From: Trebonia kvetii
GTDB lineage: Bacteria > Actinomycetota > Actinomycetes > Streptosporangiales > Streptosporangiaceae
Assembly (NCBI RefSeq): GCF_007827045.1
Contig: NZ_RPFW01000003.1
Span: forward strand, 434,001-498,000
Direction of reading: 5' to 3'
DNA: 64,000 bases
Shown here: positions 1-7,297 of the stretch, piece by piece
Layout: each line of letters starts with the position of its first letter
How positions within the stretch are numbered: the first letter of the stretch is position 1
The notes under the pieces: generated by a model
What the model saw: the letters and a program-made list of their open reading frames with translations, nothing else
Databases searched by the model: none
Told to the model about the DNA's origin: nothing
Made by a program: the position numbers and the translations under genes

Positions 1-2
1 CG

Positions 3-812
3 CGCGGCAAGGCGCCGCGGGAGACCGAGATCGACGTGAACGGCACCGTGGTGCAGCTCCGCGGGATCCCGCTCGTTGTGGGGGGTCAGCGCACCGGCGC
101 GCTCGTCCTTGTCAGGGACGTGACAGAGCTGCGCCGCCGGGAGCGCGAGCTGCTGACCAAGGAGGCGACGATCAGGGAGATCCATCACCGGGTGAAGAAC
201 AACCTGCAGACCGTCGCCGCGCTGCTCCGCCTGCAGGCCAGGAGGCTCCAGGCACCCGAGGCTCGTGCCGCGCTCCAGGAGGCGGTGCGCCGGGTCGGGT
301 CGATCGCAATCGTGCACGAAACCCTGTCCCACGCGCCCGAGGAGATCGTGGACTTCGACGACATCGCGGACCGGGTGGCGATGATGGCCGGCGAGGTGTC
401 CTCGCCCGAGGTGCGGGTGACGCCGAAGATCACCGGTCAGTTCGGCATGCTGCCCGCGACGGTCGCGACGCCACTCGCCCTGGTGCTCACCGAGCTGCTG
501 CAGAACGCCCTGCAGCACGGGTTCGGCCCGGCGCACCGCCCGCCAGGCGGTGACGCGGGGATCATCGAGGTGCTCGCGGCCCGTGCGCCGGAGCTGCTCA
601 CGGTCACGGTAACCGACAGCGGAGCCGGGCTGCCACCGGGATTCAACCTGGAGAACACCACGAGCCTCGGCCTCCAGATCGTCAGAACGCTCGTGGAGGG
701 GGAGCTTGGCGGCCAGATCAGCCTGCGGCCGCGCCCGGGAGGCGGCACGATCGCGGTTGTCGACCTGCCCGTCAGGTACGAGTCAAGCGAACCGGTGACA
801 GGGTTGCGCTGA
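3..812 (+). CDS. pdtaS: Sensor histidine kinase, PdtaS-like (5' partial)
   Basis: The frame is open to the left edge, so the N-terminus lies outside the window; GTG at 36 is an internal codon. What remains is the end of a PAS-like sensor segment (VLVRDVTELRRRE), then a HisKA_2 dimerisation box with the phospho-acceptor histidine in EIHHRVKNNLQT, then a HATPase_c domain with N-box (TELLQNALQHGF) and G-boxes (DSGAGLP, LGLQIV). This arrangement is that of the PdtaS family, soluble kinases that phosphorylate an ANTAR response regulator (PdtaR) which binds RNA. No pdtaR-like gene is visible here. It converges on whiB1, with a short hairpin between them. The kinase class is certain; orthology to PdtaS is inferred. 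Confidence 0.85.
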   Translation, partial: RGKAPRETEIDVNGTVVQLRGIPLVVGGQRTGALVLVRDVTELRRRERELLTKEATIREIHHRVKNNLQTVAALLRLQARRLQAPEARAALQEAVRRVGSIAIVHETLSHAPEEIVDFDDIADRVAMMAGEVSSPEVRVTPKITGQFGMLPATVATPLALVLTELLQNALQHGFGPAHRPPGGDAGIIEVLAARAPELLTVTVTDSGAGLPPGFNLENTTSLGLQIVRTLVEGELGGQISLRPRPGGGTIAVVDLPVRYESSEPVTGLR

Positions 813-820
813 CTGCGCCG

Positions 821-840
821 ATTGCCCGGGGGCGGGCAAT
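821..840. terminator. Hairpin between converging pdtaS-like gene and whiB1
   Basis: ATTGCCCG and CGGGCAAT form a perfect 8-bp stem with a GGGG loop, 8 nt after the kinase stop codon. No T-run follows, so intrinsic termination is inferred from position only. Confidence 0.45.
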
Positions 841-906
841 CCCCGTCCCCGGCCGCGGCAAGCCGCGTTGCCCTGTTTGTTGAGGACCGGGCGGCTTGAG
901 GACCGG

Positions 907-1161
907 CTAGACGCCAGCCCTGGCGCGCAGGCGCAGCGTCCGGCGCTTGAGCGCCCGCCGCTCGTCCTCGCTCATGCCACCCCAGACGCCGGCATCCTGG
1001 CCGGAGTCGATGGCCCAGCGGAGGCACTCGTCGATGACGGTGCACCGTCGGCAGACCTGCTTGGCTTCTTCAATCTGGAAGATCGCAGGCCCGCTTGTTC
1101 CAATGGGAAAGAACAGTTCTGGATCTACCTCACGACAGGCGGCGATGTGGCGCCAGTCCAT
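907..1161 (-). CDS. whiB1: WhiB-family Fe-S transcriptional regulator, WhiB1 type
   Basis: This 84-residue protein begins MDWRH and has cysteines at 9, 37, 40 and 46, the spacing of WhiB1, which bind a [4Fe-4S] cluster. The GVWGG turn at 58-62 and a basic tail (RRALKRR) follow. WhiB1 is an essential, nitric-oxide-sensitive regulator that binds the primary sigma factor region 4. The ATG at 1161 is chosen over in-frame starts further upstream because AAGGAG lies 8-10 nt before it and the resulting length matches the family exactly. A CRP-like palindrome lies 68 bp upstream (1229-1244), in line with cAMP/CRP control of whiB1 known in mycobacteria. Confidence 0.95.
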   Translation of the reverse strand: MDWRHIAACREVDPELFFPIGTSGPAIFQIEEAKQVCRRCTVIDECLRWAIDSGQDAGVWGGMSEDERRALKRRTLRLRARAGV

Positions 1162-1228
1162 GGTGTCCAACTCCTTCTCGGCGTAGCGGCGGGTCATCTG
1201 TGAGGTCCGCCACACGCCACCTTGTGCT

Positions 1229-1244
1229 TGTGAAGTAATTCACG
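1229..1244. promoter_or_regulatory. CRP/GlxR-type operator upstream of whiB1
   Basis: TGTGAAGTAATTCACG fits the actinobacterial CRP/GlxR consensus TGTGA-N2-TA-N2-TCACA with a single mismatch in the last base. It sits in the 333-bp gap between whiB1 and the end of the lipid kinase gene, where nothing else was recognised. Binding itself is inferred. Confidence 0.65.
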
Positions 1245-1494
1245 AGCTAAGCGATATATCAGGAACACCGTGGTATTCCCGAACTTGTAGTGCCAGCACG
1301 AACCCTGGCCGGCTGTGCGGCCCGGCCACGATCCGGAGGCTGGCGTTCCCGCGTCAGCCGTGTACGGACACGCGGGAAAGTGCCGCCCCAGGCACGTGCA
1401 CTAGCCTCTCAACAGCTCCGTGCCAAGCGCAAGAGGGCGCGGCCAACCGGTAGCCGGAAATCGATGTCAGATCCGTCACAAGACGAGAGTTACG

Positions 1495-2418
1495 TCACGC
1501 TACAACACACAGCGCGTCAGGTACAAACCGGAACGCCACCGATTCGGTCTCACCGAGGTACTCGCCGTCGATGTGGTACGCGATCGGGCGGTCTGCCTCG
1601 AACGCGAGCTCGTCGAGCGCGGACGCGCTGACCACGTCCCGCCCCGAGGGGAGCTCGTCGTGGTTTGACTGCATCATGTGCGAGAGCGCCGCCAGCGTGG
1701 TCAGCGTCCGCAGCCGGCGCAGCGCGAACAGGTCGAGCCCTGAGCTGAAGTCCGAATGAGCCGGGCGCACCGGGTGGCGGCCCAGGTAGGTCCACGGCGA
1801 GCTGTTGGTGACGACGCCCATGAACAGGCCGTCGAGCGGCGGCTGGCCGGGGACGCGCAGCGTCAGCGCGGGACGGCGCCGGTCGGTGCTGTAGTAGTGG
1901 CGCACGGCGGTCCGCAGGTACGTGCCGACCGAGGCGCGCCGCCCGCGGGCCCGCTGGCGCTCGATGTCGCCCATGACCTCCGCGTCGATACCAAGGCCGG
2001 CGCTGAAGGTGAAGTAGCGGTCGCCCGCCAGGCCGAGCCCGATCTTGCGCCGCACGCCGCGCTCGACCGAGGCGAGAATTCGCGGCACCGCGTGGCCCGC
2101 GTCCGGGGGCACGCCCAGAGTGCGGGCGAACACATTGGCGCCGCCGCCCGGAATGGGCGCGAGCGCGGGCCGCTCCAGCCCCTCTGGCACCCGCATCAGC
2201 CCGTTGACCACCTCGTTAACAGTCCCGTCACCGCTGAACGTGACGACCAGCTCGTAGCCTTCGGCCGCCGAGGCGGCGGCGAGCTTGCCCGCGTGGCCGC
2301 GATATTGTGTCTGCCTGGTATCGAGCTCCAGCCTGGAGCCAAGCGCGCGGACGACCAGGCCGGCGTCCCGGCCGCTCATGGAAGTCGCGCGGGGATTGAT
2401 GATCAGCAGCGCGCGCAC
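1495..2418 (-). CDS. Diacylglycerol/sphingosine kinase-family lipid kinase
   Basis: A 307-residue protein of the YegS/DagK family. It starts MRALLIINPRA (GTG start), has the nucleotide-binding FSGDGTVNEVVNGL motif near residue 63 and the GGGANVFARTLG motif near residue 92, and a C-terminal beta-rich domain. Members phosphorylate diacylglycerol or related lipids with ATP at the membrane face, feeding phospholipid turnover. The exact lipid substrate cannot be read from sequence. It is divergent from the small membrane protein at 2457, with 38 bp between starts. Confidence 0.88.
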   Translation of the reverse strand: MRALLIINPRATSMSGRDAGLVVRALGSRLELDTRQTQYRGHAGKLAAASAAEGYELVVTFSGDGTVNEVVNGLMRVPEGLERPALAPIPGGGANVFARTLGVPPDAGHAVPRILASVERGVRRKIGLGLAGDRYFTFSAGLGIDAEVMGDIERQRARGRRASVGTYLRTAVRHYYSTDRRRPALTLRVPGQPPLDGLFMGVVTNSSPWTYLGRHPVRPAHSDFSSGLDLFALRRLRTLTTLAALSHMMQSNHDELPSGRDVVSASALDELAFEADRPIAYHIDGEYLGETESVAFRFVPDALCVVA

Positions 2419-2456
2419 GTTGCCCAGGCTAACGGTGCCCGGAAGGATGCGAGACT

Positions 2457-2867
2457 ATGGGTATGCGTTTTGCCGGCAACGTTCCTGGTGCGCGGATGCT
2501 TCTGCTGGCCGCGGCAGCCGTCGCGGCCGAGGCGGCAGCGCTGTGCGCGGTGATCGTGCTCAACGCGATCGACTCGGCCGCTGGCCGCGCCTGGACGACC
2601 TCGAACGCGATCGCGTTCATCGCGCTCGAGGCCGTCCTGGCCATTGGCATGGCCCTGGTCGCGCTTGGCATTTACCGGGTCCGGCCGTGGAGCAGGACGC
2701 CGGCGGTGATGATCCAGCTGTTCACCGGCATCGTGGGCATCTGGCTGATCCAGGCGGGCCGCATCGGCTGGGGAATCCCCGCGCTGCTGCTCGCCGTCGC
2801 CGGCCTTGCCGGGCTGTTGGCGCCGGCCAGCCTGCGGGCCCTGACGCATCAGGTCAGCCGTCAGTAG
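2457..2867 (+). CDS. Small integral membrane protein, four predicted helices
   Basis: A 136-residue hydrophobic protein with four membrane segments at about residues 12-35, 48-68, 80-97 and 103-121, and short polar ends. GGAAGGA lies about 8 nt before the ATG at 2457; a second ATG lies two codons in. No catalytic motif is visible and the family is not recognised. It is divergently transcribed from the lipid kinase and ends 36 bp before the converging sigma-factor gene. Confidence 0.7.
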   Translation: MGMRFAGNVPGARMLLLAAAAVAAEAAALCAVIVLNAIDSAAGRAWTTSNAIAFIALEAVLAIGMALVALGIYRVRPWSRTPAVMIQLFTGIVGIWLIQAGRIGWGIPALLLAVAGLAGLLAPASLRALTHQVSRQ

Positions 2868-2902
2868 GCTGCTCCGTCAGTCGTCTCTGCCATTCGTCTC
2901 CG

Positions 2903-3796
2903 TCAGTCGTCGACGGTGAGGCCTTCCCGCAGCTGCGCGAGTGTCCTGGCCAGCAGCCGGGACACGTGCATCTGGGAGATGCCGAGCTCGGCGGCGATCT
3001 GCGACTGAGTCATGTTGCCGAAGAAGCGCAGCAGCAGGATCTTCTTCTCCCGCGGCGGCAGCCGCTCGAGCAGTGGCTTCAGCGACTCGCGGTACTCCAC
3101 GCCCTCGAGCGCGTCGTCGATCATGCCGAGCGAGTCGGCCACGGCCGGCGCGTCCTCGTCGCCCGAGTCGGGTGCGTCGAGCGACACGGTGGAGTAGGCG
3201 TTGGCCGACTCCAGGCCCTCGAGCACCTCTTCTTCCGACATCTGCAGGTGCGCGGCCAGCTCGCTGACCGTGGGCGCGCGGCCCTCCCGCTGTGCCAGCT
3301 CGCCGATCGCCTTGGTCAGCGACAGCTTGAGCTCCTGCAGCCGGCGCGGCACGCGCACGGCCCAGCCCTTGTCCCTGAAGTGCCGCTTGATCTCGCCCAC
3401 GATGGTCGGCGTGGCGTAGGTGGAGAACTCCACGCCGCGCTCCAGGTCGAACCGGTCGATGGACTTGATAAGCCCGATGGTGGCGACCTGCGTGAGGTCG
3501 TCGAGCCACTCGCCCCGGTTGCGGAACCGCCTGGCAAGGTACTCGACGAGCGGCAGGTGCAGCTCGACCAGGGTGGCCCTGATCCTGGCGCGCTCGGGGT
3601 CATCGGCGGGCAGCACGGCGAGCCGCTCGAAAAGCTCCCTCGCCTGCGTCCGGTCGGGTGATGAGTGCTCAGACCGCGGCGGCGGCGGCAGTTCCTCGGT
3701 CACCGTCACCTCAACCTCGAACTCGTCAGTCACCTGGACCTCGTATTCGCTGCTCAACTCATCCGCCCCGGCGCTTGGCGAGGACGATCGAGACAC
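2903..3796 (-). CDS. RNA polymerase sigma factor, SigB/SigF/SigG subfamily
   Basis: A 297-residue group-3 sigma-70 factor. Region 2 (LVEYLARRF to EFSTYATPTIVGEIKRHFRDKGW) covers about residues 83-145, region 3 follows (ELAQREGRAPTVSELAAHL), and the region 4 helix-turn-helix is MTQSQIAAELGISQMHVSRLLA near 265-286. An acidic N-terminal tail (about 65 residues) is extra. The GTG start at 3796 lies inside the end of the RsbW gene (38-bp overlap), so the two are translationally coupled. Factors of this subfamily direct general stress or developmental regulons and are held inactive by an RsbW-type partner, here the gene just upstream. Confidence 0.93.
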   Translation of the reverse strand: MSRSSSPSAGADELSSEYEVQVTDEFEVEVTVTEELPPPPRSEHSSPDRTQARELFERLAVLPADDPERARIRATLVELHLPLVEYLARRFRNRGEWLDDLTQVATIGLIKSIDRFDLERGVEFSTYATPTIVGEIKRHFRDKGWAVRVPRRLQELKLSLTKAIGELAQREGRAPTVSELAAHLQMSEEEVLEGLESANAYSTVSLDAPDSGDEDAPAVADSLGMIDDALEGVEYRESLKPLLERLPPREKKILLLRFFGNMTQSQIAAELGISQMHVSRLLARTLAQLREGLTVDD

Positions 3797-4178
3797 GGTC
3801 GTCGGGTCCGAGCCTTGAGTCGACCGAGCCGGCGAGCGCGGAAAGCACGGTCCACGCGAACGTGTCCCTGGCGGGCTTCCGCGGCTCCGCGGCGGTTACC
3901 GACACGGTGATGGTCACCAGGTCGGCGCCGAGCTCGAAGACGCACTCAAGATCGGTGCCTGGAATGGCCTGGGCCAGCAGCATCGCGCATGCCTCGTCGA
4001 TCGCGATGCGCAGGTCCTCGATCTCGTCGAGGGTGAAGTCAAGCCGGGCGGCGAGCCCGGCGGCGGCGGTGCGCAGCACGGACAGATAGGCGCTCTCGGC
4101 CGGCATCTTGACCTGCACGTAATCTGCGGTATCGCGCCCCCCAGGGGGCGCGGTTGCCGCGGCGGTGTCTTCGGTCAC
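3759..4178 (-). CDS. Anti-sigma factor, RsbW-type serine kinase
   Basis: A 139-residue HATPase_c_2 protein. The N-box helix is DLRIAIDEACAML and a terminal GPDDRVSIVLAKR strand closes the fold. RsbW-like proteins bind the cognate sigma factor and phosphorylate an RsbV-type antagonist; no antagonist gene is present in the window. The GTG at 4178 is chosen because GGAGAG lies 5 nt upstream; the frame is open further back but that part reads through an intergenic hairpin. It is first in an operon with the sigma factor, whose start lies within this gene's 3' end. Confidence 0.87.
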   Translation of the reverse strand: MTEDTAAATAPPGGRDTADYVQVKMPAESAYLSVLRTAAAGLAARLDFTLDEIEDLRIAIDEACAMLLAQAIPGTDLECVFELGADLVTITVSVTAAEPRKPARDTFAWTVLSALAGSVDSRLGPDDRVSIVLAKRRGG

Positions 4179-4254
4179 GTCTCTCCGTCGGTCAGCTAGC
4201 GGGCCGGCGCGATGTGCCGGCCACTGATTGCAACTTACCGTGTCCCAGAAACAG

Positions 4255-4304
4255 AACGCGGCAGCACCACCCGCCAAGCGAAGGGGGGGTGGTACTGCCG
4301 CGTT
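4255..4304 (-). terminator. 18-bp hairpin between sodN and rsbW
   Basis: Arms at 4255-4272 and 4287-4304 pair over 18 bp with one mismatch (AACGCGGCAGCACCACCC against GGGTGGTACTGCCGCGTT). On the minus strand the hairpin is followed by CTGTTTCTGG, so it probably ends sodN transcription. With the hairpin at 4399-4460 it fills most of the 309-bp gap between sodN and rsbW. Confidence 0.6.
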
Positions 4305-4398
4305 GCAAACGTTTCCATCATCCCCCCGCAGAGTTCTGCAGGGGATGGGAGCCTCCACGCAGTCTAGCGGTGAGGATCGGGTCCCTCCCCGCAGCCCT

Positions 4399-4460
4399 TG
4401 TCCGTGCGGACGGGCCCGATAAGATCGCGGTTTTCGCGATCGGGCCCGTCCGCACGGACA
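4399..4460. repeat. Long hairpin repeat, 22-bp perfect stem, 18-nt loop (copy 1)
   Basis: Arms 4399-4420 and 4439-4460 are perfectly complementary. The inner end of the stem is CCCGAT/ATCGGG and the loop is exactly 18 nt. The same layout occurs at 11556-11613 and 53519-53574 with different outer stem sequence. The loop-side bases (GATCGCG and CGCGATC) allow an alternative inner fold. Confidence 0.85.
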
Positions 4461-4487
4461 CCGGGGGCCGGGGGGTCGTCCCCCGGG
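4461..4487 (-). repeat. G/C-run palindrome (copy 1), abutting sodN stop
   Basis: On the minus strand the element starts directly after the sodN TAA: CCCGGGGGACGACCCCCC then GGCCCCCGG. It is the first of seven related G-run/ACGA/C-run elements in the window. Confidence 0.8.
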
Positions 4488-4895
4488 TTAAGACTGCTTG
4501 GTTTCCCAGAAGATCTTGGAGATCTCCTCGATCTTGGCGAGCAGCTTGTCGGCCGTCTCGACGTCGACGGAGCCCTTGGTGCCGCCGGCCCCTGCCAGCT
4601 TGGTGGCCTCGTTGAACAGGGTGTGCAGCTGCGGGTACTTCTCGAAGTGCGGCGGCTTGAAGTAGTCCGTCCACAGCACCCACAGGTGGTGCTTGACAAG
4701 CTCGGAGCGCTGCTCCTTGATAAGGATCGCGCGGGCCCGGAACGCCGGGTCCTCGTTGGCGGCGTACTTCTCCGCGATCGCCTTGACGGACTGCGCCTCG
4801 ATCATCGCCTGGGCGGGGTCGTAAACGCCGCAGGGCAGGTCACAGTGGGCGTGGGCGACGGACTTCGGCGCGAGCAGCCGGGTGAGCAGCCTCAT
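4488..4895 (-). CDS. sodN: Nickel superoxide dismutase precursor
   Basis: A 135-residue protein. The first 16 residues are a leader that is removed, exposing the nickel hook HCDLPCGVYDPA; His17, Cys18 and Cys22 of the precursor become His1, Cys2 and Cys6, the Ni ligands. The remaining four-helix body matches the family, and the mature length (119) is close to the usual 117. The enzyme disproportionates superoxide in the cytoplasm. GGAGAAAGGG precedes the ATG at 4895. The maturation protease gene sodX is divergent, 70 bp away, so both share one control region; Ni-dependent Nur control is typical of the family but no operator was confirmed. Confidence 0.97.
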   Translation of the reverse strand: MRLLTRLLAPKSVAHAHCDLPCGVYDPAQAMIEAQSVKAIAEKYAANEDPAFRARAILIKEQRSELVKHHLWVLWTDYFKPPHFEKYPQLHTLFNEATKLAGAGGTKGSVDVETADKLLAKIEEISKIFWETKQS

Positions 4896-4965
4896 CGATT
4901 CCCTTTCTCCGTACGATCAGTAAAGGTTTCGGATCCGACACTACTCTGCCTGGTTGGAGTTAAAC

Positions 4966-5553
4966 GTGCGCGCCTGCCTCAAGCGCTGGCCGCTGCTGCG
5001 GGTGGCCGTCGCCGAGCGGTCCATGCTGCCGGGACTTCACCCGGGCGACTGGCTGCTCGCCCGCCGCACCACGCGGGTACGCCCCGGTCAGGTGGTGCTC
5101 GCCTGGCATCCGGACCGTCCGGGCTTCCTGCTGGTTAAGCGGGTGGCATGGCGCGAGGGCGGTGGCTGGTGGCTGGCGTCGGACAACCCGTTCGCCGCGG
5201 GCGCGGCGGACAGCGCGCACTTCGGCGCGGTGCCGCGGGAGAACATCGTCGCGGTGGTGCTCGTCCGCTACTGGCCGCTGCGTCGCGGTCAGCCGCGCCG
5301 ATCGCCGGATTTATCCCGAACGGGAGCGGCTGACTCCACCGGATACCCGTGCTCCCGATCAGTGCCGCGGCGCCTCGGGCAGCTCGTCGTCGCCGGCCTG
5401 CCGGTTGACCAGGTCCAGCATCTCCTGACGCGGCAGCCGCGCCGCCATCGCCCAGAAGTAGATCGCCAGGCTGAACCCGGCCACCACGAGCATGTCCCAC
5501 CAGAACGGAAGGTTGCCTGTGCTCGTCGGCGGCAGCGGGTGCTTGTCGCTTGA
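4966..5553 (+). CDS. sodX: Nickel SOD maturation protease (S26 signal peptidase family), extended C-terminus
   Basis: SodX cleaves the SodN leader to free the Ni-binding histidine. The catalytic serine is Ser19 in AERSMLPGLHPGDWLL and the general base Lys58 in FLLVKRV. The GTG at 4966 is chosen because GGAG lies 6 nt upstream; an in-frame TTG at 4954 overlaps that ribosome site. The conserved part ends at about residue 105 (VRYWPLRR). After that the frame runs through a copy of the dispersed ATCCCGAACGGG motif (5313-5338) and then about 195 bp antisense to the permease gene, giving an arginine-rich tail unlike SodX. The tail is therefore suspect: either recent read-through or a frameshift near 5290-5330. 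Confidence 0.88.
   Translation: MRACLKRWPLLRVAVAERSMLPGLHPGDWLLARRTTRVRPGQVVLAWHPDRPGFLLVKRVAWREGGGWWLASDNPFAAGAADSAHFGAVPRENIVAVVLVRYWPLRRGQPRRSPDLSRTGAADSTGYPCSRSVPRRLGQLVVAGLPVDQVQHLLTRQPRRHRPEVDRQAEPGHHEHVPPERKVACARRRQRVLVA
5313..5338 (+). repeat. 3'-end motif (copy 1), inside the sodX tail
   Basis: ATCCCGAACGGGAGCGGCTGACTCC matches the other copies at ten of the first ten conserved positions and keeps the GGCT-ACTC part. It has the same orientation as sodX. Confidence 0.7.
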
Positions 5554-7074
5554 CGCCGCGCCGTTGTACTGGCCCTGCCAGGAGATGATGCCCATGCCGA
5601 TGAGGTAGACCGGCAGCCAGGTGGCCGACTTCCAGTCGAGCGGCGGACGCTTCGGATCGAACGCCATCGAGATGCCGATTAGCACGTAGCCGATCACCAG
5701 CACGATGCCGAGCTTCCACAGCACCTCGAAGCCGGACCAGTAGATGATCAGGTTGGCGATGATGAACGCCAGCGGCGACACCACCATCGCCCACGGCAGC
5801 CGGTACGGACGGTCCGCGTCCGGGACCTGACGCCGGAACGCGCCGAGCGACAGCGGCGCGCCCGCGTACATCAGCACGCTCGCGGATGTGACAAGACCGA
5901 CCAGGGACTTCCAGCTCGGGAACGGCAGCAGGAACAGCAGGCCGAACACGAAGGCCAGGATGAGGCTGACCCACGGGATGCCGCGCTTGTCGACCTTTGC
6001 GAAGATCTGCGGGAAGTACCGGTTTCTCGCCAGGCCGTACCCGACACGTGAGGTGGAGGTCACGTAGATCAGCCCGGTGCCGAACGGTGAGACGACCGCG
6101 TCGATCCGCAGCAGGGTCGCCAGCCAGCCGAGTGCCACCGCCCCCGCGACGAACGCGAACGGCCCGGAGGTGAGGCCCGGATCGTTCCCAGTGGCCGCCC
6201 AGCCGTGGGAGAGCAGGCTGGGCGTCAGCGCGCCGATGTAGACGACCTGCAGCAGGACGTAGATCAAGGTGCCGATCAGGATCGCGAAGATGATCGCCCG
6301 CGGCAGGTTCCGCTGCGGGTTCTTGATCTCGCCGGCGAGCTGGTCGGCCTGCTCGAAGCCCAGGTAGGCGAACACGATTCCGGCCGACGGTATCGCGCCG
6401 AACAGCGCCTTGATGCCGTACGGCATGAAGCCGCCGTGCGAGCCGAAGTTGCTGGACTTGAACTGGGTGAACAGCACGATGATGGCGAAGACGGGAATCG
6501 CGACCTTCCACCAGGTGATGCCGGCGTTTACCTTGCTGAACAGCCGCATGGCGAAGAAGTTGAGCGCGGTGAACATCGCCATCAGGATGACGGTCATCGC
6601 GTAGCCGAGCCCCGTGGTGATGCCTGTCGTGGTGTTGTAGACGCTGTGCCAGTAGTAGGAGGCGTACTGCATGACCGCGAAGCACTCGATCGGAGCTACC
6701 GTGAGCGCCTGCACCCACGAGAAGAAGCCGAACGAGATGCCCGCGACGCTGCCGTATGCGTAGTGCGGGAAGCGCGCGGTGCCGCCGGCCACCGGGTACA
6801 TCGCGCCAAGCTCGGCATGGACGAGCGCGAGGATGATGACCGCGACGCCCGCGATGACCCAGCCGAGCAGCGCCGCCGTGCCGGCCGCCGCCGCGGCCAG
6901 CCAGGCGCCGAACAGCCAGCCGGAGCCGATGATCGAGGTCTCCGAGGCCCAGGTGGCCCCGATCAGCCCCATCTCCCGCCGGAGGCCGACGTCGGTCGGC
7001 TTCGTGGCGGTCGGGGGCGTGCCGGTTCCGGTCCCAGTCTTGTAGGTCCCGGTTGACCCGGTTTCAGCAGCCAT
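5359..7074 (-). CDS. APC-superfamily amino acid permease (paralogue A)
   Basis: A 571-residue membrane protein with about 12 transmembrane helices after a Thr/Gly-rich 40-residue N-terminal tail. The APC signature in helix 1 (ASETSIIGSGWLFGAW) and the conserved FAYLGFEQADQLAGEIKNPQRNLPRAI segment are present. Members exchange or import amino acids with protons. It is closely related to the permease at 7298-8962, which suggests duplication. The substrate cannot be assigned. Its 3' end converges on sodX, whose extended frame overlaps it by 195 bp. The gap to the next permease carries that gene's terminator at 7232-7271. Confidence 0.9.
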   Translation of the reverse strand: MAAETGSTGTYKTGTGTGTPPTATKPTDVGLRREMGLIGATWASETSIIGSGWLFGAWLAAAAAGTAALLGWVIAGVAVIILALVHAELGAMYPVAGGTARFPHYAYGSVAGISFGFFSWVQALTVAPIECFAVMQYASYYWHSVYNTTTGITTGLGYAMTVILMAMFTALNFFAMRLFSKVNAGITWWKVAIPVFAIIVLFTQFKSSNFGSHGGFMPYGIKALFGAIPSAGIVFAYLGFEQADQLAGEIKNPQRNLPRAIIFAILIGTLIYVLLQVVYIGALTPSLLSHGWAATGNDPGLTSGPFAFVAGAVALGWLATLLRIDAVVSPFGTGLIYVTSTSRVGYGLARNRYFPQIFAKVDKRGIPWVSLILAFVFGLLFLLPFPSWKSLVGLVTSASVLMYAGAPLSLGAFRRQVPDADRPYRLPWAMVVSPLAFIIANLIIYWSGFEVLWKLGIVLVIGYVLIGISMAFDPKRPPLDWKSATWLPVYLIGMGIISWQGQYNGAASSDKHPLPPTSTGNLPFWWDMLVVAGFSLAIYFWAMAARLPRQEMLDLVNRQAGDDELPEAPRH

Positions 7075-7231
7075 GACGGAGCTCCCTTCTCAGCTGCCGA
7101 GCAGTGAGCCTTCACAAGAGCGGACTAGCTACCAGGCCTGCTCGCCATTAACCTCAGACGATAACCCCACTAACCGTAATTACTCCAGTACTCTCTGTGA
7201 CTTAACTGTCAGTCTTGCTTGTCGGCAAACG

Positions 7232-7271
7232 TAAAGGCCCTGTCCCGCTTGCCAGCGGGACAGGGCCTTTA
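7232..7271. terminator. 18-bp perfect hairpin after permease B
   Basis: TAAAGGCCCTGTCCCGCT pairs perfectly with AGCGGGACAGGGCCTTTA across a TGCC loop. It sits 27 bp beyond the stop of the minus-strand permease at 7298 and upstream of permease A, so it separates their transcripts. Confidence 0.85.
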
Positions 7272-7297
7272 GCGTTGACGCTAACAGCCAGCCGGGG

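Noticed and set aside
1228..1245. Rex operator reading of TTGTGAAGTAATTCACGA
   Set aside because: It also fits Rex loosely, but the TGTGA-N6-TCAC(A) form and the known CRP control of whiB1 favour CRP; Rex is not excluded by sequence alone.
2285..3661. 458-codon plus-strand frame across the lipid kinase, small membrane protein and sigma factor region
   Set aside because: It crosses several real genes on both strands and shows no domain.
4135..4155. GCGCCCCCC-AGGGGGCGC palindrome as another G/C-run element
   Set aside because: It lacks the ACGA loop and second C-run and lies inside the rsbW coding region.
6205..7056. Long plus-strand open frame opposite permease A
   Set aside because: It mirrors the codon pattern of the real permease gene, is full of Arg/Asp/Gly low-complexity sequence and has no recognisable domain.
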